A stretch of 64,000 bases of DNA from Heliocidaris erythrogramma (GCA_025617745.1 CM046867.1:28822705-28886704), one strand, 5' to 3'; positions 12,718 to 23,772 are shown, numbered from the stretch's first letter. A program made the numbers and translations. Notes: a model not told the origin generated them from the letters alone.

Positions 12718-13052
12718 ATTTTTATTAGGGGTGGGAGTTTCGGGTATTTTTTCAATTCGGGAACCCGACGATTTTTCGGGCGGGTTCCCGGTTACCCGAA
12801 AATCATATAACACAAATTACAAGCTTATATTTACCCTTAAGAAGCTATTAACACTGGAAAAACTCGAAAGCGCATCACTGCAGTGGGGCGCTACATGGAT
12901 ATTTACATGTAGATATTGAATGGCTGGTCGACGTTATCTACCGCCTTGTCATGTTACATACATGAGTAATCATTAAATACTTATTTTCGGGAAACGGGCA
13001 TGTAATATTTTGACCCGGGTACCCGGTTTTTAGTCCCAGCACTAATTTTTAT
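12718..13052. mobile_element. hAT MITE (12726-13044) with exact 8-bp target duplication
   Basis: The 319-bp element starts TAGGGGTGGGAGTTTCGGG and ends in the inverse of TAGTGCTGGGACTAAAAACC. It is flanked by perfect ATTTTTAT duplications at 12718-12725 and 13045-13052. An 8-bp duplication and TAG-type ends are diagnostic of hAT transposition. Subterminal CCCG/CGGG-rich palindromic words are present at both ends. It has no transposase frame and depends on an unseen autonomous element. Confidence 0.88.
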
Positions 13053-13817
13053 ATAGGATTCATTAATCAGACTAGGGAAAGTTCACTCTGATTACAAGTT
13101 GGTTTTAAAAGAAGCAGATCAGCGAGGGTTTGAGCAAAATATGATAACAGATAAGAAAGTTATGAATTTTTGAAGTTGTAATCAATGAAATACAAATTGG
13201 CAACTCTGTGACGTATCATATGAGCTCCTCTACCATTGTACCCTGTACCAAAAAATTTTCTCTAAATATTTCTCGAAAGAAAATATTTAAACATACATGC
13301 ACCTTACACCATTGCTCATGTTTTTTCCACAAAACCTGTATGAAACAAATCTATTCCTTCATCAGAAACTAAGAAAATTAAAATTTAAGAAATTTACTGT
13401 ACTAAGCAAATGGGAGAGGAGATCATAAGGTGAGGCACCTCATCTTTTTTGCCCAGGCATATAGGCACATTGCTTAAGACAGGCGGAGAATCACTCGACT
13501 AAGGTGACAGGCAGAGAATCACTCAACTACGGTAACTACGGAGTCTCCCATCTGTCATGGAGGAGAGCTTCAAGGCCTCAAGTCCTCCAAACAGACAGAT
13601 TTTTCCGTCTACATTTTTTAAAACCATATCTTCTGAGGTTCTAGGACTTTGATGGTCTCTACCTTAAAAAAGGGCATGCTTTTCAGGTAAATATAATCAT
13701 CAGACAGAGCGCGCAATGTGACATTGCACTGTCATGGATACGGAATGGGCATCAAATAAATGGTAACTGGCCACATACTTTTTCGCAAGGGGGGCTGACA
13801 CCCATGACACTGTTTGC
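13053..13817. other. No gene recognised; intron or downstream DNA of the Rab33-like gene
   Basis: There is a short direct repeat AGGCGGAGAATCACTCGACT / AGGCAGAGAATCACTCAACT at 13481-13528. No WDTAGQ-encoding exon was found. Confidence 0.45.
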
Positions 13818-13955
13818 CAGGGCAGCGTTTCATCAAATGGTCATAAGTACAAGTTCGCCGACATCCCATTGAAACGCGTGCATTAAAGTTAACATGTGTT
13901 TCAATGGGATGTCGGCGAACTTGTACTTATGACGGTTCGATGATACGATGCCCTG
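13818..13955. mobile_element. MITE with long hairpin arms, CGTTTCATCAA-type end
   Basis: Arms of about 60 bp pair around a short centre; the arm includes GTCATAAGTACAAGTTCGCC then GACATCCCATTGAAACGCGT. The left end GGGCAGCGTTTCATCAAATG resembles the previous family, whereas the right end is damaged to GGTTCGATGATACGATGCCC. Confidence 0.78.
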
Positions 13956-14211
13956 AATTTCAAGTTTCCAGTTTCTAAATTTTTGTGAGGGATTTTGCTC
14001 ACTTGCAAAAATGTTAATACTATTTTTTCAGTGAAATTTTTGTAGTTGAGCACCTCTCTGCTCAAATATGACCAGCAATTAATTGTCATTCACTGATTCA
14101 GTCACGAGAAAATTCAAATTAGTATCACAACATTAGTGAAAAATAATAGAAGCTGACAGCAATTTAGCTCTGCCCATTTGGAAAGTATCATTATTAGATT
14201 AGATAACATAC

Positions 14212-14433
14212 CTTTACAGTTTCTCCTTCTATTGTGACATTCTTCTCACGGAAATCGACCCCAATCGTCGCCTCGGTCTTCTCGGGGAACTCCCCGCCGC
14301 AGAATCGGTACGTGAGGCATGTCTTCCCAACGTTCGAATCCCCGATGACGATGATCTTGAAAATGCGACGGTTTTTGTCGTTTGGGTCTACAGTAGTTCC
14401 TCTGCCGTTGGCTTGCTCTTTCCCCGGTTCCAT
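14212..14433 (-). CDS. Rab33: Rab33-like small GTPase, first coding exon (partial gene)
   Basis: This exon encodes the N-terminal 74 residues of a Rab-family GTPase, a membrane-traffic switch; Rab33 proteins act at the Golgi and in autophagy. Residues 25-74 carry the core G-domain start: [16 protein letters not shown] (P-loop GDSNVGKT, residues 31-38), then [21 protein letters not shown], which spans switch I with the conserved Thr of TEATIGVDF. The [14 protein letters not shown] and [11 protein letters not shown] wording fits Rab33 better than other Rabs. The start ATG has A at -3 and G at +4. The exon ends in phase 0 at donor AAG|GTATGT, just before the expected WDTAGQ segment. No WDTAGQ, NKxD or prenylation exon was recognised downstream on the minus strand, so intron 1 is probably at least 14 kb, or the later exons are short and missed. 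Family certainty is high; the paralogue is inferred. Confidence 0.9.
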
Positions 14434-14640
14434 TTTGAGGTTTATAACAAAATGACACTTATCCTTGGTAAATATTCCGAGGAAAATACAGACAGACAGT
14501 GGTCACTGTTTTCGACTGATCAACTTCTTCGAAGCTTCGTGAATTCGGTTTCTGAAATATAATGATACCGGTTTCGTCGATCCATCCATATCCGAATTAT
14601 CCGATCAATCCAACAAAAAATGGCACTAGATGGCGACAAA
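14434..14640 (-). promoter_or_regulatory. Probable 5' UTR and proximal promoter of the Rab33-like gene
   Basis: This is the DNA immediately upstream of the Rab33-like ATG. It is richer in CpG than its surroundings (for example TTCGAAG, GGTTTCGTCGATCC, ATTCGG on the plus strand), as expected for a housekeeping first exon. No clear TATA box is visible. The extent and the transcription start are inferred from position only. Confidence 0.35.
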
Positions 14641-14861
14641 CTGGTATAGTATTGCTCAACTCATTGATGTTTGGTGCTGATGTTGTTTGTTGCAGACGAA
14701 TTTTTCATTCTTTTTAAAATGAAAAATAAATCTATTCTTTTTAGTGTTGCCATAACATGTATCATCATCTTGTTCCTGGCCATCATCACAGTTATCATCA
14801 TCATATTTACAGGCACATTTTCTCAAGAGTGACTGATAGTTACCTCTGCCCCGATTATCAA

Positions 14862-15408
14862 CCTTTCGAGCTTCTAAATTTTGTGAGCGACCAAATCAAT
14901 TGCGGAAAAAAAGGACTTCATCATTATTATAATTATGTTATTTCACCATACAGAATTACATATTCATGCACCTTGCTGCCTGAATGGGGATAGATATATG
15001 ATGCCTTAATACTGCCTGAACATGAGGTAAAGTTCACCCAAATAGTGGAATTATAAAAAATAATTTTTTATATATATTTTTTTTTTATGCCCCATGCAGC
15101 CTCCCAACCTTGAGCACTTATGATGATGATGATGAATACTATCATCACATCTTCTTTTTCATCAGTGCCATCAACTTCATAATCTTCATCATTATCATTT
15201 CGTCTTCCTTACTCTCACTCTCATCTTAATCATTTTCTTTATCATCATCACCACCATCATCATTCACATCATAACCCTCCTACTCCTCCTCCTACTCATT
15301 ATCATCATCATCCTTTTGAGCTTCTAAATTTTGTGAGCGACCAAATCAAGTGCGGAAAAAAAGGACTTCGTTATTAAAATTATGTCATCTCACCATACAG
15401 AATTACAT
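14862..15408. repeat. Direct duplication of about 95 bp bracketing ATC-rich DNA
   Basis: GAGCTTCTAAATTTTGTGAG + CGACCAAATCAA through CACCATACAGAATTACATTC occurs at 14866-14960 and again at 15316-15408. Between the two copies is (ATC)n-rich sequence. The second copy directly abuts the LINE left half. Confidence 0.8.
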
Positions 15409-15650
15409 TCAGGCTTGGACCGGCATATTTCTCATGTTTGCAAGACGGCTTATTTCCAGTTACGCAAGATGGCAGTGATTCGATCATTCCTCACTCGTGC
15501 CGCTGCGGAGAGTCTAATCCATTCTCTTATTACATCTAGATTGGATTTCTGCAACAGTCTTCTTGCAGGCCTCTCGACATCTTCACTTAACAGGCTACAA
15601 TCTGTTCAAAATGCAGCGGCACGACTTCTCACCGGACGCAGAAAATATGA
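15408..15650 (+). pseudogene. LINE (CR1/L2-like) RT C-terminal part, left half
   Basis: The frame encodes the region after the RT catalytic core: LDRHISHVCKTAYFQLRKM, SFLTRAAAESLIHSLITSRL, DFCNSLLAGLSTSSLNRLQ and VQNAAARLLTGRRKYD. It breaks off exactly where the foldback element begins and resumes in frame-compatible sequence at 20241. It is a 5'-truncated copy, since no catalytic core precedes it. Confidence 0.85.
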
Positions 15651-16085
15651 TTACATGTCGTTTTTCCGAAGGTTCGTATTTCCGAAGGTTCGTTTTTCCG
15701 AAGGTTCATAATTCCGAAGGTTCGTTATTCCGAAGGTTCGTTACTCCGAAGGTTCGTTTATCCGAAGGTTCGTTTTTCCGAAGGTTCTTTTTTCCGAAAA
15801 TGAAATAGGGTTCATAATTCCGAAGGTTCGTATTTCCGAAAATGAAATGAGGTTCGTATTTCCGAAAATGAAAAAGGGTTCGTATTTCCGAAAATGAAAA
15901 AGGGTTCGTATTTCCGAAAATGAAAAAGGGTTCGTATTTCCGAAAATGAAAAAGGGTTCGTATTTCCGAAAATGAAAAAGGGTTCGTATTTCCGAAAATG
16001 AAATAGGGTTCGTATTTCCGAAAATGAAAAAGGGTTCGTATTTCCGAAAATGAAAAATGGTTATAAATTCAGAAAATATGGCGTC
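15651..16085. repeat. Left inverted arm of the foldback element
   Basis: An outer domain of about eight direct 16-bp units (consensus TATTTCCGAAGGTTCG) is followed by an inner domain of about nine 26-bp units (GGTTCGTATTTCC + GAAAATGAAAAAG). The second unit looks like an expanded form of the first, with GAAAATGAAAAAG replacing GAAG. Confidence 0.88.
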
Positions 16086-16205
16086 AATCCGTATTTCGGA
16101 TAGGGAGGAGGGGAAAGACGGCCAAGTGTAAAGATATTCATTTTGTACTCAATAATCATAACAATGATGATAACAGTTATAATAAAATCCAGAGAAATAG
16201 CCATT

Positions 16206-16376
16206 ATATTATCGTAATTCCTATCAATATTATCATTATTATTATGATTATTATTATTATGATTATTATTATTATAATTATTATTATTATAATTATTATT
16301 ATTATTATCATTATTATTATTATTATTATTAATATTATTATCATTATTATCATTGTTCCTATTATAATAACCAATA
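16206..16376. repeat. (ATT/ATA)n microsatellite inside the foldback element
   Basis: About 170 bp of imperfect ATT/ATA trinucleotide repeats with occasional ATC units. The 75-codon poly-Ile frame here is an artefact. Confidence 0.85.
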
Positions 16377-17212
16377 TTTGTGAGCGAGCGTAGAGAGCGA
16401 GCGTCTCAGGAATACATGTTTCATTTCTCATAAAATGATATTACTTCGGTGATTAAAATACATACTGATGTATTGAAGAAAGTGAATGATCGGATTCCGG
16501 ATTAAATTTGCTACAACGAAATTGGCTTGAAATTATTTATATAATGTATATACCGCTTTGGAAAATGAGACACACCAAAGTTCCAAGTAGATCTTTACAA
16601 GCAGAAAATGGCCACGTAATATTTTTGAAAGGGGGAGCTGATGCCTCTTGGCAGAATATCATATTCCCCGTTTCTACAATTTGCAAGCGAGCCAAGCGAG
16701 TTAGAAAAAAACATAAAACCCTTTTTTTTATTGTAATGGAAATGCAATTTCGCCATCAAAAGACAAATATAGAACATGTAATAATGAGCCATGAATAATA
16801 TTACTTAAGTGCTGCCGAATATGGAATATTTGGGCACTTCACTCGCCCTAATGAAGGGCGTTCCCTGTCCCAAAATTTTCCGTTTCTAAATCTTACGCGC
16901 TAGTGAGCAAGTAAAAAAAAGGAGATATTGTCTATAGAATAATGATTTTGTTACCAGATAATCCAAACAACGATAACATTTTGAGTACCTTCCCGCCCAC
17001 AGATAAGGACAGCCCTCCATCTCGCTTCCCAAAATAAAAGGATGTTCGGGCACCACGCTGCTGGATTCCAGCGAGCCAAACATTGACACTTTATTATCTA
17101 TAAGACATGTAAGATGTAATTACTTCGTCAACATTCAACATAAATTGTGATTTAAAAAATACTATGAAAAGTGTATACTAAAAATAAGGTGGGGGCGTCC
17201 TGCATCCCTAGC

Positions 17213-17370
17213 CCTCAGAGCCATCTATTACAGAGTTTGGCCAACTCGGCTCCATGTAGGTAGCAATATGGCGCTTGTTGCTTTGTTAGGCAAGCACTAA
17301 ACAAAGGAATATACGCCATGTTGTGCCCAAATAAACCGAGTTGGCCGAAGTCTGTAATATGGCTCTCTAG
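17213..17370. mobile_element. MITE with about 35-bp terminal inverted repeats, nested in the foldback element
   Basis: The ends AGAGCCATCTATTACAGAG...TTTGGCCAACTCGG and, reversed, AGAGCCATATTACAGAC...TTCGGCCAACTCGG form an imperfect inverted repeat around about 80 bp. No coding capacity is present. Confidence 0.7.
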
Positions 17371-17671
17371 ATGACTCTACAAGCCCTCCCCCTCCGGTCC
17401 CCAAAACAACAACAGCAATAAAAACAACAACATAATATTACAGAGAGTTCATAAAGGAGTCACTGCTATGTTTAATAAATAGCCTGGCAAGTAGCACAAC
17501 ATATTATAACAAGCATATTATTGATACGTATAGGCTATAGGCCAATTATACGATCATGACAAGGGAAATAAAAGAAGCAATAGTAGAGTGCAATATCTAA
17601 GTCTGGTCGCATAACTCCATCCAAAATGACATCGTCATCGTAATTCTGGGTAGTCCACTTCACAAAAACAA

Positions 17672-17877
17672 TTGTAATAATAATAATAACAATAATAACA
17701 ACAACAATAATATTATCAATAATACAAAATTATAATACTGATAATATTAGTAATAATAATAATTAAAAAAATGATAATACAGATAATACTACTACTAATA
17801 ATAATGATAATAATGATAATTATAATAATAACAATAATAATAATACAAATAATACTAGTAATAATAATAAATAAATG
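17672..17877. repeat. (AAT)n-rich tract
   Basis: About 200 bp of imperfect AAT/AAC/GAT trinucleotides inside the foldback element. No gene is visible. Confidence 0.8.
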
Positions 17878-18867
17878 AATAGATACCATAAACAACCAAA
17901 GCCGAAGAAAGATGGATCGTAACAAGTTAAAGAAGGAGTCTTATCATCAGGCTGATATGATTATCAGAAAAGGAAACAAAAGTAAAACCAAACTATAATG
18001 CAAAATATCTTAAACAATTTATGCAGCAGGGCAGACTGAAATCAGTGAGCATGTTTTATACCCTTGCAAAAGTATTAACATTTCTTAAAACAGATTAAAA
18101 TCTTAAATTGTAGAGGTAAATGAATGAAATGCAGCATAGTATGCTGTAAGTAATGACCTTGCTTACACAACTATACAGCATTTTGTTTGCCGCATATCTG
18201 AAATGATCTATGACGCAGATAGTTTTCAAACACTTTACAATTCCAACAGAACTTTACAAAAGCCGTGCAGCAGCTACTTCTTAAGAAAACCAACTTCAAG
18301 AAAAGAAAGATAACAAGTGAGCAATAACAAAAATGTTAAAGCCACTATGCTATGTAGCACACCGCATCTGAAGAATAAAAATAACTCTTTATACTGGCAT
18401 ATTATGTGTAAGTATATAGGTCAGGTGCAATCGCTAATTGAATATAATGATAATGATTAAAAGCAACATACAACCAAATTTGAAGAATAGTGGATCAAAA
18501 TGTTAAGTTTTCTTTCAGTCGGGCTAAAATAATTATCATACAGGGAATAATCCTAACTATATTATGCCGCATAAATAGATTAAAAGATGTCTTGTGTTTG
18601 TAGACTGATCACTCAATAATCAAATCTGCGCGTGTGCTCGTATAGTGCGTGGATGTTTGTCATTCAGGTGGCTTTCAAGTACGCGGATGCAACAAAGTAG
18701 GCGAAACTTATTGACATGGGCCGTCATGGGGGATGGGTCATTGGAAATTTTTGCTTCTGTAGAAGGACTGAGATGCAAAATAGTGCTATATGTGACCAAT
18801 TTTGAAGCCTATTTTATAAATGAACAATATTTTAAATTGGTATGAGGATTTTTTGTTTTTGTTTTTA

Positions 18868-18932
18868 CGACGGCTAATAGGGGGGGGGGGGGGCGCGCGC
18901 CTGTTGCGCCCCCCCTGGATACGCCACTGCCC
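18868..18932. mobile_element. hAT-type element end with G/C runs
   Basis: A G14 run (18880-18893) and a C-rich run ending CTGGATACGCCACTG are separated by GCGCGCGCCTGTTGCGC. Read on the minus strand, CAGTGGCGTATCCAG is a common hAT-type terminus that recurs in this window. The other end was not delimited. Confidence 0.4.
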
Positions 18933-19407
18933 CCGGATCTTGAAAGTGCAGATATTCCGGCAACTCACACCTCATATTCAGGGAGTGATCCTCATATTCC
19001 AGTCATTATATGCCGAAATACGTTATTTTTATGATTTTTCACAACGGAAAGGCACAATTATTTTTGGTCGCTAGCTTCGCGCGCTCGTAAAAAAAAAAAG
19101 GAAAGTTGCTATATTTAAGCGCTGTAAACCGTTCGACTACGACACCTCCACACACTCACACACACACACCCTCACACACACAAACACATAAACACTTATT
19201 CGATTTTTCTAATCTCGTCCTCTTATTTTCGTCTCTTTTCTCTTCTCCTCTCCTCTTTTATAAACCTTCCAGTTTTGTGTCTCCATTTCATTTTTTTATT
19301 CATTGCGGGGGTGGGGGAGGTGCTTTTCGTCGAAAAGAGATCCGCTTTTTGAAGATGGCAATTAAAACCATAATATCCTATCGTTACCCTAAATTTTCCC
19401 TTTAACA

Positions 19408-19653
19408 GTGGCGTAGCTAGAGTCTAGCCATTGTGGGAGCACTGGTACCATTGGAGGCGCAAGTCTTTTGGAATAATCTTAAAGCTAATCTAAGACGCCG
19501 CTGGTGGAAGAGGGTTGGGGTTGCAGGAAGGGTCCAACCGTCTTCTTTCCTATTCCATTTTATTTCTTTTTTCTTATTTTTTCGCCATCCGATGAGGGAG
19601 GGGTGGGGGTGGGGGCGTGCCCTCCCCCCCCCCCCCCGTTGCTACACCTCTGC
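19408..19653. mobile_element. Probable hAT-type MITE inside the foldback element
   Basis: The left end CAGTGGCGTAGCTAG and the right end, reversed, CAGAGGTGTAGCAACG are similar termini of the CAGTGGCG type. The interior ends in a run of 15 C. No clear 8-bp duplication was found, so the call is tentative. Confidence 0.45.
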
Positions 19654-19689
19654 TCCTGATGAATTCGCCTTTTTTACCAGGAATTATGA

Positions 19690-20240
19690 ACCCTATTTCA
19701 TTTTTCGGAAATACGAACCCTATTTCATTTTCGGAAATACGAACCCTATTTCATTTTCGGAAATACGAACCTTATTTCATTTTCGGAAATACGAACCCTA
19801 TTTCATTTTCGGAAATACGAACCCTTTTTCATTTTCGGAAATACGAACCTTATTTTATTTTCGGAAATACGAACCCTTTTTCATTTTCGGAAATACGAAC
19901 CCTTTTTCATTTTCGGAAATACGAACCCTTTTTCATTTTCGGAAATACGAACCTTCGGAATTATGAACCCTTTTTCATTTTCGGAAATACGAACCTTCGG
20001 AAATATGAACCCTATTTCATTTTCGGAATTATGAACCTTCGGATAAACGAACCTTCGGATATACGAACCGTCGGAATAACGAACCTTCGGAATAATGCAA
20101 CAAATGTTCGGAATTACGAACCCTTTTTCATTTTCGGAATTATGAACCCCCAGGCATGGGAAATTAGTGTTTCGGAAATACGAACCTTCGGAAATACGAA
20201 CCTTCGGAAAAACGAACCTTCGGAAAAACGAGATGCCCCC
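19690..20240. repeat. Right inverted arm of the foldback element
   Basis: This is the inverted counterpart of the left arm: about eleven 26-bp units (TTTTCGGAAATACGAACC + CTATTTCA) followed by shorter 16-bp-type units (CCTTCGGAAATACGAA). The arm is longer and more mixed than the left one, indicating independent repeat expansion. Open frames of 177 and 217 codons across it are repeat artefacts. Confidence 0.88.
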
Positions 20241-20590
20241 GAAAATATGACCACATCACACCTATCCTGACTGAGCTCCACTGGTTGCCGATACGGTCAA
20301 GAATTCAATTCAAGATATTGCTGCTAACCTTCAAAGCTATACACAATCTGGCGCCAAAGTACATCACTTCCCTCATCGAAGAACGTCACCGCCGCCCTGG
20401 CTTACGGACTCCAGGAATTACCCTCCAGGTTCCAAGGACTAGACTCAAGACGTTTGGGGACCGTGCATTCTCATCAGTGGCTCCACAGCTCTGGAATTCG
20501 CTTCCGCATGATCTCCAAAACATTACTGGACTTGATCGTTTTAAATCAGGCCTCAAAACTTACCTATTTCAGCAAGTGTGTGACAAGTAA
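20241..20590 (+). pseudogene. LINE (CR1/L2-like) RT C-terminal part, right half
   Basis: This continues the LINE after the insertion: HITPILTELHWLPIRSRIQF, LLTFKAIHNLAPKYI, DRAFSSVAPQLWNSLPHDL and LKTYLFQQ, ending in TAA. The WNSLP and FK..LKTYLF words are characteristic of CR1/L2-type C termini. The frame from 15408-15650 joins this one when the inserted DNA and one copy of the 10-bp duplication are ignored, so the LINE was open when it was hit. Confidence 0.87.
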
Positions 20591-20690
20591 CTTTTTTATG
20601 GAGCAAGCCCCTTTGAATGTTTTTTTAACAGATATATGGGGCTATACAAGTGCTGTGCATCATCATCATCAGCAGCATCCTTGTAATATC
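20591..20690 (+). mobile_element. 3' UTR and ATC-repeat tail of the CR1/L2-like LINE
   Basis: After the LINE stop comes a short 3' UTR with GGGGCTATACAAGTGCTG near 20637-20655, then a CATCATCATCATC tail. The GCTATAcAAG core matches the 3' end of the tRNA-type SINE at 50.4-50.75 kb. Confidence 0.6.
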
Positions 20691-23630
20691 TATCCTTGAA
20701 ATGTATATAGTACATGCAAACTAAATGATTACACAAGAACAGATATTTCATGCTTTGCAAAGAGAATGATTTATTTATTTTTCAAATTATTTGAATCTGC
20801 ATAGCATCAACAGTGAACAATATTAACTACATTTACATGGACTGAAAAGAAAAGCTACTGTATTTTACTACAATGATTAAGTCCATAACATGTAACTGAA
20901 GACAACATGATTGTGGAAATTAGCTGGAAAAAAGGATGATTGTGATGTTTTACAACAAGACTGACTTAAAACACACAAAAAAGACTTGGATATTTCATTT
21001 TCTGGTAAAACAAGACTTCCTTTTTTTTTCTGGAAAAAAGCAAATGTGACAAAAAAAATATCTGTTAATGAAATAACTGTGGAAAGTAACAAACTAATTG
21101 TTTCTTTGGGATTCCTTTATTATTCAGGTTGAGTGTGTAAAAACAAAACATTAGAAATATGTGATTACAAACATGAAATTTCAAGTTCTCAGATGATTTA
21201 ATCCTGCACATAAATATGACTTTCAATTAAATAGATTTATCAAATTTTTTTTTCAGTTACAACAAAATTGCACATTGAAAAGAGGTACAAATTTGCTGAA
21301 CAAGGTGGTCGCGATTATGTTATATGCCTTGCATAGTTTTTTCACAATACAACAAATAACTGTAAGCTTCTTAAAGCAACATAATATGAAAACACATCAA
21401 ACAAAGAAAATGAAAACTAAATCTCATTATTTTTTCAAAATGAATAGAGACATATATATATATATATATGTATACTTGTATATATATGGTTATGGGGACA
21501 TTCGCATTGTTATACGTCATCCCAATGTCCCCATAACCTTGCTCGATGTCCGCGTAATCGGGTTGTTTTCGCTCTGACGGAATAAATCCCATTGTTATAT
21601 GTCCCCATAACCATAGTTTTGTATGTATATATATATATGGTATGAGCACTAGAAAAAGTTTTTACACCTCTTTCATGGTAATTATTTCTCTACAAATATA
21701 ATGACGGATTCTTTTAATGACATGGTCATTTCAGCTTTGATATTTGGTTAAGTTATAACAAAAATAGTATAGCACATTAAAACAAATGCTCTTTATTAGG
21801 TGATGATTTTGCCATAGGTTAATCACAGATCAGATTGCAAATTTTCTTTGATCATAACATTGTCCAACACATTAATATTTTATCAAAATAATAAATAAGA
21901 AAAAGAAATTGCATAAGCACTGCAAAAAAGTTCTTACAAAGGTAATTTTCATCAACATATAACAATTCTCTCTAACAACTTTCTTTATAATTATATAAAA
22001 CAAAATTATATTTGGTCAAGGGTGTATCATATAATTATAAGGTCAGTAGTAGAGGTACTTGAATAGGTTTCTACACATTTACAACATTTCTTTAAGCTAG
22101 TGAAAGGCTGAATTTAGGCACCGTTACACTGAAATTCTTTAGAGATGTCTAAATATTCAGACTACAGACTTATTAATATTCAGACTATAGACTTATTATT
22201 ATTCAGACTATAGACTTATTACATGATGAAAAGTAATAATGAACGAGGGAAACACAGAGCACTTGATTTTCTACAACCAGCATTCAAGAATCTTGTGCAC
22301 TGCAGTTCCAAAGTATAATAGTTGTCCTGATGAAGAATTCTGAGATGCTGTAACATTTTTCCCCAGACATGGAGCAAAAAAAGTAATGATACCATACTCT
22401 ACACACTTTTGAGACGGCTCACATTATGAATATTATTATTGATATCCTTTGCTTGAAAAATATAAAATTGTTTAACCCTTTGACATCATAATGAAATTAG
22501 TTAAAGTGTTTATAATTTGAACTAGTGTGCAAGAAAAGAAAAAAATCTCCATGAAAATTTTGATAGAAATTACCAACATTTGTTTAGGGAAATAATAAAT
22601 TCTCACAATCTCAAATTCCAACTGTAACATGGCTGGAATAACCCTAAAATCACAGATATGTTCTAAATCACATGGGTGATTTCAGTGGAATTCCATAGTA
22701 TTTTGCCATCGATATATTCTTTCTTTCAATCACCGTTTGGACCTGTGCTTCAACATCCAATTTCTAAAGTCAGATTATACCCCTAAATGAACCCTTCTAA
22801 AGCCTTATAAATGAATTACACATTTTATAATGGTTATGAATCTTTGAAGTTTGATTTGATTTGATTTATTTATTCTCCACTCATCGGTTGGATTGGCCTT
22901 TTCAGATAACAGCTGTTTTTCAAAGCAGTCCAAATTGAAATGATCTGTTCTTACTTTACTAGTGAAATACACATTCTCAGCACTTTCCCAATAAGAAGAA
23001 ATTCTACATTCTATAACTACTTTTTTTTAGATACATCACAATGATGATATAAAAGTACTGATAAAATCAAAAGTAACATTTCTTATTTTTGCACCATATA
23101 ACACTGTCTAAATTACAAGATTATTTTAAACTATTTTACAATATAGTGCCCCCTCATGTTGAGTCATATATAGTTGGAAATGAAGAAAAGACATTTTTAG
23201 AGCAAATACAAACACTAGGGGTATTTATCTGAGTAGTCTTCAAATAAATTTGAAATACATTTGAAAGAAAGTGACAGAATTTTGTTGAACAAGACAGGTA
23301 AAGGCACATATTCGATAGATACATGTACATGTCAAATCTATAAAAAATGAAACACAAAACCATCACCAATATATTATAACAATGATAATGACATTGTCTT
23401 ATTCATCTGGGGTAGCCTCATCAGATTTAAAGCTGTTCATCTTTACTACTGTCATACAATCATATCATTACCGTAGCTTTAGCCCAACTACCATATTTAT
23501 TATTCTGAATATCATTTGCTACTAATGTTGTCAATTTTCTGAGCATGATGGAGTTTAACAGCTGGCATTACAAGAATAATCTTGTATAAAAAATAAAGCC
23601 CTCTGAGTTGATCAAAATCTATCCATATAC
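20691..23630. other. No gene recognised
   Basis: Very AT-rich DNA between the LINE and the SelJ-like gene, containing the MITE at 21488 and a TTCAGACTATAGACTTATTA triplication at 22155-22220. Confidence 0.5.
21488..21612. mobile_element. MITE, GGTTATGGGGACAT family, inside TA-rich DNA
   Basis: The 125-bp element has ends GGTTATGGGGACAT and their inverse, with an additional internal copy CAATGTCCCCATAACC at 21522-21538. It lies between (TA)n stretches at 21451-21487 and 21622-21640. Confidence 0.72.
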
Positions 23631-23772
23631 CTGGGGAGCATTTCATCAAGTGTTTTGTCAGTGATTTTTACCGACAACTGTTATAAGCTACTGAAATCCT
23701 AGCATCTGATTGGCTGAGAGCAAATTTGTTGGTCAAATTCACTGACGAAAGACTTGATGAAACGCTCCCCAG
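23631..23772. mobile_element. MITE, GGGGAGCGTTTCATCAAG family
   Basis: This is the same family in the opposite centre orientation (CATCTGATTGGCTGAGAGCA), with ends CTGGGGAGCATTTCATCAAG and its inverse. Confidence 0.83.

Larger units (their letters stand above)
15651..20240. mobile_element. Foldback DNA transposon (TU-like) with tandem-repeat inverted arms, 4590 bp
   Basis: The element interrupts the LINE between two copies of GAAAATATGA (15641-15650 and 20241-20250), a 10-bp target-site duplication. Its ends are inverted: the left reads ACATGTCGTTTTTCCGAAGG and the right, reverse-complemented, GCATCTCGTTTTTCCGAAGG. Both arms are arrays of short direct repeats. This architecture matches sea urchin TU elements and Drosophila FB elements, and a 9-10 bp duplication fits Mutator-like transposases. 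No transposase frame is present inside, so it is non-autonomous. The interior (16.1-19.69 kb) holds trinucleotide tracts, nested MITEs and unrecognised AT-rich DNA. Confidence 0.8.

Noticed and set aside
19433..20270. Overlapping 177- and 217-codon plus frames
   Set aside because: They read the 26-bp repeats of the foldback arm; the repeated FRKYEPYF and FGNTNP words arise from the DNA repeats.
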